This document shows, one piece after another, positions 34,829 to 46,181 of a stretch of DNA of 64,000 nt; the first letter of the stretch is position 1; each line of letters opens with the position of its first letter. The translations under genes and the position numbers were made by a program. Below the pieces are notes generated by a model. The model made no database searches. It was not told where the DNA came from and was given only the letters and a program-made list of their open reading frames with translations. Origin of the DNA: Diplocarpon mali (Eukaryota > Ascomycota > Leotiomycetes > Helotiales > Drepanopezizaceae); the NCBI GenBank assembly GCA_024741835.1, contig JAENRP010000001.1, positions 1 through 64,000 of the forward strand. Reading direction: 5' to 3'.

Positions 34829-37800
34829 GTATATTTGCTCCAAGAGTAGACCTTTTCCTCGAAACAGATCACAATCGTCGGGGGTTCCTGAAAGACTTCA
34901 AAGATGACTTAAGGCTCAATTGTTAACTCAAAAATATCGATTTTCAGGAGGTGTGTTATTGTCTAAAATATAATTCGGCGTGTGTTGGTATAATAAATAC
35001 CGTGATTGCAGAATCATCCGCGAAACTGGCACGATTCGTACTAGTTTTGCGGTTCCTCTGCAAAAGTAATACGTTATGTATTAGTATGAGAAATCAAGTG
35101 TCGGACCCACAAATCAGCAGCTGAAAGCTAGCTACATTGCACACAAGAAAGCTAATGTATTCTATGCCTCTAAGCTTGTAGTCTATTGCTTTTGATTTGA
35201 AATCCTAAACCCTTCCTCCTTTTTTTTCTTTTTTACATATAATAGATTGATGCTTAGCTATTTAGTGCGTCTTCGAATCTAGGTAAGAAAGTAAGTCTCT
35301 TACACGTACTTACATTATCATATAGCTTTTTATGGCTTTACTTTTCACTGTCCTATTCCGTAACCTCTGCACAAGCTTTAAGGATAGTCTGTCTATCTTT
35401 TCCTAAACTCGTTTCAAGCATGCTAACGACTTGCATTGTATTCACGATAGGAATTAGGCCATGCGTTATTTTCAATAACAGAGTTTGAGATTGGTTTTAT
35501 TTATACATAAGCATTTATTCATACTAAAGATAAGTGGCAGTGAGTTAGATGTGTTGGAAGGAGCCATCTCACACCTGGTTACTACTCTGCTAGTACATAG
35601 AGGAGTTGCGGTTTGACCCATCCCAATTGGGTTTAGCGTATTTCTATATAAGTAGCTTTAGAGTTGCTCCTCAGCTCTTCTTCTTCAATTCAATCAATTC
35701 TACTTCTTCAATAGAACTTCAACAAGATGTAGCATGTCCGATAGTTTAACAAATGACAGGCCTCACTCTGTTTCCAAGGCTTGCTTTCATAAGGGTGAGT
35801 TTTCGCATATGGTTTAGATAAAAGCAAGAGTTGAAGCTAGCTATGTAAGAGTAGTGGTAGTAGTAGTAGTGTTGACTTACATCAAGGGGCTGCGTGCGAG
35901 GCACATGGCCCAGGGACCTCCTAGGGGGTACGGAGACGCGTTAAGCTATGGAAATATACATACGAGATTAAATCTAGATAGAAGATAGCTTGAGCTAAAG
36001 CGCGTAATTTGCGATCTTTTTTAAGAAAAGAGAACCTCTGCTAGTTAATGTGTCTATTCAAGCAAGAAAAAATAGGAGACCTGTAAGTTTCGTACGTATT
36101 GGCCACTTGTGTCGCACTATATTAGAACCTTGCAATAGCAAATCAAGGGAAAATAAGTAATGGAGAAGGCACCACTAATGTGATAGAGAAAGGCAGTGTC
36201 TAAAAGTATAAGTTTATACTGGTATCCTAATTAACATCACTATGCTAACCCTCGCCCTCAGTATTCTTATCGCCAAAACCTAGAAAATAGGCCCCTACCG
36301 CTTAGCAGATATTACAGGGTTTATTAACCTTGTAAAGTAGCAGAAAGTGATAGTTTACTTGTCTATTAATAGACGCAGATCTTGAAGTAGAAATCTATAG
36401 TTTGAAAGTACTCTTTGAAGTTACCTAGTGCTTAGAGCAAATCGTTTAGGTATTTCTTTCTTTCCGTAGAGTTGCTTACTGAGGTATATCCGAGCTCCTC
36501 TTAGCAGCTTGCCGGACCGTCGTAGTAGCTCCCTATACCTGATGGATGATTAAGTGTCTTCTATCTGTCGTAGCAGGTGTATAATTCAGCGTCTGGGCGT
36601 TTGAAATTTCTATGGTATCAGCCGTAGTCCGAAAAGCTAGCTGTGTAGAAAACTAAAAATAGTCTTTCCCTTACGCAGTCAATACCTCTGGACTCGAAAG
36701 ATAGCTTTCAAACCACAAAAGCGATATGAAATACTTATTGATCATAAACTGCAAATGATTCACAAACTCACTATTGCTAACATTTCCCATTTTCATGTAT
36801 ATGATTAAGTAGATACTCCGAGTATTCCTTTTTCCATTGCTTTTCTCATTTGCACTATACATTAAGTATCCAAAGATCGATCTGAATGCTACGGTAGTAT
36901 AAGAATTTTATCATTATAATCAAGTTTCAGGAATATACTCATAGAGTGGGTAACTACTCCCGATATTCCATCTTCGCGCCATCCCCAACATTGTCCCCCC
37001 CCCCAACCTCAACTTAAACTCAACCTAAGCCCGACGAATTTCAAATCCAGATATACCTCAAGAGTTCTTCAATTCCGCGAACCTATAGCCCGAGGTTGAG
37101 GGAAAATTTAATTCACACCCTCCTCACAATGACCTGGTTTTTTTTCCACATCTCAGATAGATCCTTCTCCCTTCTTTTTAGTACTCTTAAAATATGACAT
37201 ATATTTTTCTAGAATTATTTACATACTCGCTATAAAAAACACACTCCCCTTTTCCCTAATCTCATGGTTATTTTATTTATAAATGGGTTTCATCTTAACT
37301 ATCTTACTTTCATCTTTTCTTCAAGCCCTACTCATCAATCAAGACGTCCAAACTTAGCATAAATCATAAAACAAGCAAGTCAACAAACCCCATCCCCCAA
37401 AACTTGTCTATACTACCTCTCGCTGCAATTTTTTCTACTCATCGTTTGATAATTTTCGTCCATCTCGCTGGTCTAGTTGCAAGGAGTTAAGGATATTAGA
37501 CTTACTGAAAAGAGTATTATATACTCTTCTAACACTCACTCGCATAGTATTATTTATTAACGTAAACATGAATCTATCCCTCTCCATTTCATATTATAGA
37601 AATACGAATCAAAAATGAACAGTCTTAGCTCAGCTTGCATCTTACTCTTTAGTAGTAGAACAAGGGGCCGCGGAATACATTTCTAATTCTGCTACTCAGT
37701 ACTCAGCTAAGCAATTAGGCACTTATGTGCAAGTCTAGCAGCATTACGCACCGCCGCATATCAGTATCTTGCAAATCTTCTGACATCCGCATCCGTCTTG

Positions 37801-37991
37801 CCAGATACGCAGACCTACTTGCCAGACCAGTCCCAAATCAAAATAAGGATCTACTCCGTCAGATATGCATTACCGACCCGCTCACAATTGCGCCAACGCC
37901 AAAATCAACTTCTAATTCAACGCTATGCCATTTTATGCAGTGCCAGCCTTTCCTGCTGAATACGATACTTCACATATAATACATGCCCCCT
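34829..37991. other. AT-rich intergenic region with a solo LTR
   Basis: No gene is supported. It holds the solo LTR (35552-35724), a short run of GTA trinucleotides at about 35854-35868, and C runs near 36997-37006. The frames at 36862-36671 and 37725-37979 look like chance. Confidence 0.45.
35552..35724. mobile_element. Solo LTR, 173 bp, with 5-bp target duplication
   Basis: The sequence begins TGTTGGAAGG and ends ACTTCAACA, the TGTTG/CAACA ends of fungal LTR retrotransposons. It is flanked by identical AGATG copies at 35547-35551 and 35725-35729. Inside are a TATATAAG box near 35645 and a pyrimidine-rich 3' part. No element body is attached, so it arose by recombination between two LTRs. 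It is not visibly mutated by RIP. The superfamily cannot be set from the LTR alone. Confidence 0.85.
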
Positions 37992-40900
37992 TCAACCGTC
38001 AAGCAACTGCCCTAAAATCAAACTCTGGATCATCGTCTCGTCAGAAATGATCCTAATCCTCTTTGGCGCAGGCGAGTCATCTACCACGGACGGCGTAGGG
38101 CCTCTCTTCCTCTTCGTACTCGCACTGCTCGAGACTGCACCAGGGGTGCCGAAGACGGCCGTTTCGGCTGCTTTCTCGTGCGTGTCGACATACAGCATGT
38201 CCCACTCTTGTTCGTCAGACAATTTTTTCCTCGCCTCTTGATAATCGACAACTTGACCGATGCGTGCTGGTCCCAGAGCACGAGCTAGAAAGGAGTATGC
38301 TTTGCGTTTGTCTTGCGTTTTGCCCTTGCCTGTGATAAGGAGGACTGACTTGCCATCGAGTAGCTTGTCTCGATTTGCGAAGACATTTTCAAGATTAGCT
38401 GCAGCAGCTGGGTAAGGCCGCAAGATGCGACTCTTGTGAGCATTTCCCAAGATCGAGGACTGCCCAGCGCACAGGAGATACGGCGACCAATCAACCAAAG
38501 AATTCTTTCCGACACAAGCTGTAATCCAGTGGCCAGATATGCAAGGCAGTCCTAATGCAAGAGCTTGCATATATTTGGCCTTGCGACTATGCTCATCGGC
38601 AATCAAGGCTGTGAATCCCACGGTTTTTGCCGAAGATGACAAGGCCAAATCTTCTGCAGGTTTGGCAGCTTCAAATAAGCTATCAAATCCATCGGGTAGA
38701 ATGCGGCCACCGTTTTCGAATATGAGCTTGGTCACGTCGTCCTTTTCACGCTCATTTGACACATAGGACACGGCAAATGACATCTTTTCGAACAGACCGA
38801 GCGATCCGACACTTCTTGTCGCGGTGGGACAAGAAAGGGCAAGTGGGTCGGGACTCATATCTTTAACTATCGATTGCCGCTTCGATGATCGTGTTGGTAA
38901 CACTTCCTCGACGCCTGTGACACGCTTCATAGTCCGCTTCGTCAGGGCTGAAGATGCGCCGTTTACCGGAGTTTGCACAAAATCGGCAGCTTTCGTAGCT
39001 GCCTTCGCAGCAGCTTTGGTCCTAATCTTTTGGGACTTCGAAACTGCTTTAGTAGCCGCCTTCACGAGTGGCTGCTTAGCAGTAGATGCCTCTGCAGTGA
39101 GGTCTGTATTGGGGGTAGCTTTGCCGCGAAGAGTAGTCTTGGATGCTGTGTTTGGTGTCGTAGAGGAGGTGCTTGCCGCCGTTACCTTGGTCACTCTGGA
39201 AGAGACACGGGAAAGGTTAGTGGTAGCAGCCCGCCCGGATTTCCCACGCTTCTGGGAAAGACTCTTGCCCGTAGCAGCGTTTAGCACTGGCATTCCGCCC
39301 AAAGTAATTGGGAGAGGTTTTGTGACCTCGTCAAGCATACTGACAGCATTCGGTTGAGGTATAGCGGCCGTCTCACCGCCAACTGCCTCCCTACGTTCCT
39401 CGCTCAGTAACACTCCAACTGCATCCCCAGACATATGCTCAGATAGCTCTAAAGGTGTTTCTTCAGCTCGTTCCTCGCGGGAGGTTTCACAGGCTTGGTT
39501 CATGTCGGTTGATTCTTGCGGAGTTTGGACAGGAACTTGCTCCGCAGAATCATTCATTCGACTCTCACTCTGATCGGCTGCGGTGCCGACTGGATCTTGC
39601 GCAGGTTCTACTATGCTGCTTGGGAGACTGGAGAGCGCGGATGAACTGATATTGCATACCCCCCGGCTGTCCACAGGGCTACCTGAAGTCTTTGACACAT
39701 TCGAAGATGCTCGAAATTGCAGGCTAGAGGCCCTTGACGGCGGTGGCTTCGGCGAGGTTTTGTTCTTCATAGCGTTGTCAAAATCGATATCCTGAGTAAA
39801 GCCAGGTAAATTTTCCAGGAGCGAACTATTACTATCGAGCTCGCTGAAAGAGATAGAGGCAATATCTCTCAAGGGTCGTAAGCCTTCAAGGGGTGAAGTC
39901 TCTGGGACTGTATCATAATCTTTGTTGGGCGTTTGCAAGTTGCTGGACAGCTTCTGGAGTGGCAGAATTGGCTCTGGTGTTGGAGAATCCGGCCCAGAGA
40001 GACCGGGTTTCGAAAAGGGTTCTGATACTGCGGCTTCCATAGTCGGCTCCTCCTCTTCTTTAGTATCATCGTCATCTGGGGCCGGGACTTCAGCCCTAAA
40101 ACTCGCGATTACTGGCACCGCTTCGCGCTCCGTCACTCTGGCATGAGGGAGCCTTTGGGAGCCGGTAGGGGTTTGTGTGGGCTGACGTGCAGTTGATGGA
40201 GCAGTATTCAATCCATTAGCTTGAGAGTCCGCAATCACGTCTCCATCCTGCGTATACCTCGCGTCGTGACCAGTACACTGCGAAATCCTTGCCTCCTGTA
40301 TGCTGCCTTTCCTATGCCCAGTGGATGGCACTTCTACTGGTATGCTTGAAGGAGGCGCTGAAGATCGGGGGACAGACGAGCGAGGCACTGATGAGGACAT
40401 GCGTTTGCGGCTGATAGGTGCTACCGAGGCAATTTCTCTATGTATTTGCTTATCCCGTTTTTTCTTTCGTGGGATCGACTCAATATCTGAATCGTCACCA
40501 CTACCTGAAGGCTCGGACTCCACACCTACCTGTTCGCTCTGCCTCCGCTCCTGGCTCTCTTTCATAGAAACGTACGCTCGTGGCTCTGGATTCTGGAAAC
40601 TCCGAGGCCTGGTATTGAATGCCGGCGCATGTCGAGCATTTCCCAAACAAGTGTTTCCCACAGAAAGAGACCGACAGAGAACATTCCGCACAGAAGACTG
40701 GAGTGGCGTTGTGTTATTGAATTTGGATGCCGGCTCATCGACATCATGCAGTGCTCCCAAGGGTGAGGAAGGTACAAATGGAGTTTGACGCTTCGGCGGA
40801 GAGCTGTAATCGTTACACACATCGGGAGAAGGACGAGAAGACGTAGGACTGGCTATATGCTGACAGATTGATGAGGGCTGCGTCGCATCAAACAACTCAA

Positions 40901-42010
40901 ATCCTTTCATAACGCTGCCTTTCTGTTGGAACGGGTTGACTGGGGGCGCAGGTGTCTTTGGCTCGAATGAATGGTTCTTGGATTGAATCACCGGTGCATA
41001 CGAAGCATCTTGAGACTGTTCCTCTACCCCATCCATTGGTTCAGATTCAGGGTTGAATTCCAAGGCAATATGTCCCGTATCATTCTCCTCGTATGTGCAG
41101 GCCGTCGACTGTGTCCGGGGATCGTGTCTATCGTAGGTCAAGAATGGTTGCTCCGCAGGCGGATCCTCGTCGTCTGGTGTAGCAGTCGACGGATTCTCAA
41201 TTCCAAGGACTTCCTGAATATTGTACTGATCGTTAACCCAAGCGGGATTCTCCTGCGTCAAGGACATGGATGACTTCTGGGTTGACTCGTCCATCGCTTG
41301 CGCGCGCTCTGTCTCGAGCCTCTGATCCAAATCTGGCAGATTGTATGCCTGTCCTTCAGTCGTGAACGGTCGAAGTCTCCCTTTGCTGTCGCGGCGGTGC
41401 AGTAGTTTTGGCTGTGGAGGCACCGAGGTGTAGGGACAGCCAGGGCCGAGATTCACAGGTTGTTTTCGCGCAGTCACAAAGGGAGGTCGAGGACCCAACC
41501 GATCGGATTTCGTAGAGAGAGGTCGAGGGTTCGATTTGCCTTGCAGGTCTGCCTTGTGAATCACATCTTCGCCCGGATCAACATACCGATGGCGAGTCTC
41601 GATATCAATATCGTCTCTTCTGTCCTCGTCTTCTCCACGCCTGCCTTTGTGGTTGCTCTCGTGCTGGACTTCTTCAAGGTATCGAGTGTACAGCTTCGTC
41701 GTCGCGTAACTCGCTATGGCAGACGCGCCTAAATTCGGCTCAGGCGTGTTCGGTTGTGGATTCTGCTCCGCGGGGCTGCTCTAAAGCGAAGAAAAAGAAA
41801 CATCAGTGCGCATCCTTTCCCCCAGTCCGGGTCTGAATGCCGGTGGCTAGCTGCAGGCCCCCTGCGCCAACAACAACAACAACATACAGTAGTAATGGGA
41901 AAACATACCAGGAACAGTAAGCCTTCCAGTGCTATAAACTGCTGGGTGTCATATTCCTGATTGTCACCCTCAATGGTGGCTTTTTCTTCTGCGTGGATGG
42001 TGCGGAACAT
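37992..42010 (-). CDS. Crb2/Rad9/53BP1-type checkpoint mediator with C-terminal BRCTs
   Basis: Exons 42010-41909 and 41780-37992, with a 128-nt intron, give 1296 residues. The C-terminal roughly 270 residues carry a tandem BRCT of the Rad9/Crb2/53BP1 type (FEKMSFAVSY, NGGRILPDGFDSLF, GFTALIADEHSRKAKYMQAL, then LPCISGHWITACV, and a second weaker repeat VLLITG...). The long N-terminal part is low in complexity and rich in SQ/TQ sites (DTQQF, ESQDAS, STQKSS, DATQPS, DSQANG, FTQDID), the expected targets of ATM/ATR-type kinases. Such proteins bridge damaged chromatin to the Chk1/Rad53 kinases in the nucleus. A Tudor domain is not evident by eye. The first exon (MFRTIHAEEKATIEGD) is predicted by frame continuity. 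It diverges from the CAF-1 gene. Confidence 0.85.
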
Positions 42011-44174
42011 CCTGTCATTGTTGCGTGAAGGGGTTTAGAGCGGAGAGCAGGTGAGTTCGTGTTGAAGGAAGGCGAAACGCGGTCGCGTGGTCCAGTGCGC
42101 TATAAAGTCAAAGCATGATTGACACCTGATATGCTAGGCTTGAAGAGGCAATATAGCGCTTTTTGGATGACTAGCATCCTTCGAATTATGAGCTTCGCCT
42201 TTTACAGAACAAATGGTAGTTGACGTAATATGATGCCTGCTAAAGAGCATACCACAGAACCTAGGCTTTCGAATTTATGCGTACGACTTTTTTTTGTCTC
42301 ATATCGATCTTAATTATAGCAAATGTCAACAGTCAAAGCAGGTAGGTACCAGCTGGAACTCGATAGATATCTATCTGATTTTGAGTAGGAGTAATACAAT
42401 ATAAGCATCGTAAATCAAGATCTAATCCAAGCAAGAGAACCTCTTCGCGGTAAGCCAAATCAGCTCGCTGGTGAATTTATTGGCTGGTGCCATATCTTTC
42501 CTGAATGTCACTGCACGAAGACCTATGCAACATCAGTTCCCAGCTGAAATCTCATTCCCCCTACTGCTATGCACCCAATTCTTTCCATTGCCTCAAGCTC
42601 TATTAATACGCTTGATTGCTTCATTTCTCAGTGGCTCCTTTCCTAAAGCATTAAAACAATACAGCTCAGCGCAATATTCATTGTATTTATAGTTCAAGTC
42701 TTAACAATAAATCTAATATGCTGGAACGAAATCCACTACAGCAGTCTGATCATCAAACCTTGACTCTTGTTCCCTCAACTCTCTTATCCTGGGACCTACA
42801 AATCTCCAAAACCATCGTCAGTTCTGTTCGCCCGCGCTTTCGCCCCCATCAGGTTTCTTCCGTACAATCATCCGACCCGAACTATCAAGATCCTTCCACT
42901 ACTCATTCCATCCCCTCCCATTAAAACCTACTCGCCCCCTTAATCCCCAAACCCACAGGTTTGAATAGAACAAGCTCGGCAAACTGGCTCCAGCGAGCCC
43001 GACTTCAAGCCAAGCCGAGCCAAGCCATCAAGTTGCTCGATTCAGTCGTACAGATCTGTCAACAAAGCCGCCGTTCACTATAAAGTGAATGATATAGAGC
43101 AAGCTATGATAATAACATATTACACTTCTACCAAATCACATAGCTGAGCCCAAATCTGGATGTGCCAGAGGAGACATGTTCCTCTCATTTTATCCTAGAC
43201 TTTCTCTGTAGGTGGTTTACATTTCAGGTAACATACCTCTGGCTACCCACGTAGTCACCCTTTATACATATATATACCTAGGCCTAGCCAATATCGCAAA
43301 TAGACCTAGCATGGTCCTGGATAAGCAGCGCAAGAAATAAGTACTCGAAGGAAAACTAGTGGTAATCTATTGATTGATACCTACCTGTAATGAGTCTGGC
43401 AGTATTGTTTTGTAAAAGTAATCCTAAGGTGATTGACAGTTTCCTCTTTTTTCTACCGAACAAACTCCATTTACCTTGATTTCTTCGAAAGGTCGAGGAA
43501 TATAACAACTTGATTTTCGCACATAAATGGAGAAATTATGAGCGTGTAATTGTATGTTCGGGTATGTTTACAACCAACAACCTCCCGAAGTTCTTGAACT
43601 CTAGCCGAAACGCACCTGCACCGTTCCGTCTTGGCATCGGCTTGCCGCGCTACAACGCGAGAATACTTTACTCCACTTCCGCTCCTACGCGTCAAAACGC
43701 GCTCCTGATATTGGCATCTACACCTTCAACGTCTTGGGCCTCAGCATTCGGATCCTCAACGCCTAGATCTTAACATCTCTACACGCTGAATGATCTCGAC
43801 GACTGGACTGACTTGACGACTACGCGCTGGATAATTAACGCAGTAGGCTGTGCTGTTGATGGCCCGACTGACTGATTGATTGACCCGTCTGCCGGGGAAG
43901 GGGATGCCAGCTTATTTTATTGCGGTGCTGGGCTGGGAATTGACTCCCGAAATTTCGAATCGAAGACGGACACTCGAGGAGTCTTGCGCATGACATGGTT
44001 GATCCGTCGTGCATTGAGGAAAACACCGCGACAAAGATAAGTCTTGAGAGCTATCTGTTGCAGAGCCTCAAGAGAGGAAGGGAGGGACGGCCCCAATCAC
44101 CAAACAACCGCGTTGCTGGCAATACTCACTAGACTCACACTGCTCTACTCAGCCCTTGCCAGCCTCCATTCGCC
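42011..44174. other. Divergent intergenic region
   Basis: It is the shared upstream DNA of the checkpoint and CAF-1 genes. It contains a CAAGCC/CGAGCC-rich patch at 43000-43030 and small frames without support (42471-42924, 43510-43773). Confidence 0.4.
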
Positions 44175-46181
44175 ATGGCAGCAGAAACTCTCGCCCAATC
44201 CCTCAAGCGGGACCACATCAGCTTCCAGCAAGACCATGAACCCAAGACGCCAGGGCTGGAAGCTCCCTTCTCCATCCCGCCCGACTCTAGTGCCGAAAAT
44301 ACCCAACCCGTTCCCGCGGAGCACAAATTCGATTCGATACCGTCACACATCGCTTCAGAACGCGAGCCCAGCCCAGCCAGAAGTACGACCGGTTCCTTAA
44401 CGTGTGCTGCATCTGCTACGCCTTCCAGGGATCCGTCTCCTGCGATTGGCGACATGGCGGGAGATCCTACGGCATTCGTAGTCATGAGTGGCATTTCGCC
44501 TCCTGCGAAGAGGGCGAGATTGACTTTTCAGGAGAAGGAGATGAAGAAGATAAATAAGGAGATAAGGGAGCGGGAGAGGGCAGAGGAGAGGGCGAAGAAA
44601 AATTCCGAGAGACTGGCGAATGCTGAGCAGAAGGCGAGGAGGGATGCTCAAAAGGAGATTGAGCGCAAGAAGAAGGAAGCCGAGCGTGAAGAGAAAAAGG
44701 CTGCTCAAGAAGCTGAGAAGGCTGCCAAGGAGGCACGGCGCAAGAAGAAGGAAGAGGAGAAGGCGAAGAAAGACAAGGGGCAGATGAAACTGGGGAACTT
44801 CTTTACGGTTCCCAAGGAGACTCGACCGAGAGGGACCAGCTTGGATAGCAAGGGCAGGACCTCGATGAGTCCGGCACCGCAGTCCAGTGCGCTCTGTGCC
44901 GCTGTTGCCAGTCCCTTGAAGACGCCCAAAAGATCAATTACGCAAAAGACACCGTACGAGAAGTTGTTTATGGATTTTTATGTCAACGCTGGGGTGACAG
45001 TGGCTCCTATCAATCGGTTCAAGCGGGACGATGAAGCTACGAGTGCTGCTGAATCGACTATTGATGCGTATATACATGGGGCTCGGAGTCCCGGTCGGCA
45101 ACGGACATTCGATGCCTCGTCTTTATTTCACGCCTCCTGCGACGGCTCACGCTCGCGCGGCAGAAGATGTATGTCAGTCCGCGCAATCATGTCTGAAGCT
45201 TCTACTGGTGACTCCTCAAAAACCATCGACCTCACTACCGATTCTCAGAATTCGCAGATCAAGCGAACCGGCGATATGCTCAGGACGATCCCGATGAAGT
45301 TCTTGCAGTTCCAGGAAGATGTCAGACCCCCGTATCGAGGTACATACACCAGTCGTCCATTGACTGGCATGACGAAGCTGGCGAGGAATCCGTTGAGGAG
45401 AGATCTGCCGGATACCAATTACGATTATGACAGCGAGGCCGAATGGGTGGAAGATGAGGATGCCGAAGATTTGAAGAGTGAGGGTGATGAGGAGGAAGAA
45501 CTTGATGATGATGAGGACATGGATGGATTTCTGGACGACGAACACGACGAGACGGCCAGTGCGAGGCGATTAGTTCTTCAAGGAGACTTGGAGCCCGTCT
45601 CTACCGGTCTCTGCTGGGAGAATACGAAGCGGAGAAACAGTAACGTAAAGATGATGGCGTATCGCATGGAAATGATTCTAGGTATAGACTCTTCTTACGC
45701 AATGATGAGATACTTGCTAATACATCTAGATCCGTCCCTCGTATCGATTGACCCTTTTTCAACAGCTTACTGGGCACCTCCACTGACGATCTCAACATCC
45801 ATGAACCCACCCCGTATCCCTCTCAAAACCACATCATCCAATATCGCCATCTCATCTGCCAAACCCGTGGAATGTTTCTTCTCCCCCGCCACCGACACCA
45901 GCACCAAATCCAGCTCTCACTCTTCTCCCGGGGCCCCGAACCCTAGGGGCCCCAAGCCGAAAGACGCTACTCTGGCAAACCCCAAGAAAACAATGCCCGA
46001 CGCGGACCTCGCGGCTTTCAAGATGGCTGTCGAAGGCAGCGACTTGAGTAAAGTCGGCTTGATCGAGGTGCTGAAGAAGAAGTTTCCAGGCAGGCCGGCG
46101 GCGGCTATTAAGGGGACACTGGAGCTGGTTGCGAGGAGGGAGGGAAAGAAAGAGGTGGAGAAGAGGTGGGTCTTGAATTAG
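44175..46181 (+). CDS. Chromatin assembly factor 1 large subunit (p150/Cac1-like)
   Basis: Exons 44175-45681 and 45730-46181 give 652 residues. The order is typical: a Ser/Pro-rich N-terminus; a highly charged Lys/Glu/Arg coiled coil (KER region, residues about 115-200); a PIP box QMKLGNFF (203-210) for PCNA binding; a conserved core MKFLQFQEDVRPPYRGTY with DTNYDYDSEAEW; an acidic stretch; GDLEPVSTGLCWE; and a C-terminal winged-helix-like segment (SKVGLIEVLKKKFPGR). The 48-nt intron (donor gtatag, branch tgctaat, acceptor catctag) restores ILDPSLVSIDPFSTAYW. Because it is a multiple of three without stops, its retention would insert 16 residues. The subunit deposits H3-H4 on replicating DNA. 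The ATG has good context (gccATGg). Confidence 0.93.
   Translation: MAAETLAQSLKRDHISFQQDHEPKTPGLEAPFSIPPDSSAENTQPVPAEHKFDSIPSHIASEREPSPARSTTGSLTCAASATPSRDPSPAIGDMAGDPTAFVVMSGISPPAKRARLTFQEKEMKKINKEIRERERAEERAKKNSERLANAEQKARRDAQKEIERKKKEAEREEKKAAQEAEKAAKEARRKKKEEEKAKKDKGQMKLGNFFTVPKETRPRGTSLDSKGRTSMSPAPQSSALCAAVASPLKTPKRSITQKTPYEKLFMDFYVNAGVTVAPINRFKRDDEATSAAESTIDAYIHGARSPGRQRTFDASSLFHASCDGSRSRGRRCMSVRAIMSEASTGDSSKTIDLTTDSQNSQIKRTGDMLRTIPMKFLQFQEDVRPPYRGTYTSRPLTGMTKLARNPLRRDLPDTNYDYDSEAEWVEDEDAEDLKSEGDEEEELDDDEDMDGFLDDEHDETASARRLVLQGDLEPVSTGLCWENTKRRNSNVKMMAYRMEMILGIDSSYAMMRYLLIHLDPSLVSIDPFSTAYWAPPLTISTSMNPPRIPLKTTSSNIAISSAKPVECFFSPATDTSTKSSSHSSPGAPNPRGPKPKDATLANPKKTMPDADLAAFKMAVEGSDLSKVGLIEVLKKKFPGRPAAAIKGTLELVARREGKKEVEKRWVLN

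Noticed and set aside
38047..40788. Several long + strand open frames
   Set aside because: They lie antisense to the checkpoint-mediator exon and reflect its codon bias; none has independent similarity.
44397..44929. Minus-strand frames inside the CAF-1 gene
   Set aside because: They are reverse complements of the Lys/Glu-rich coiled-coil codons; low-complexity Leu/Ser/Pro shadows.
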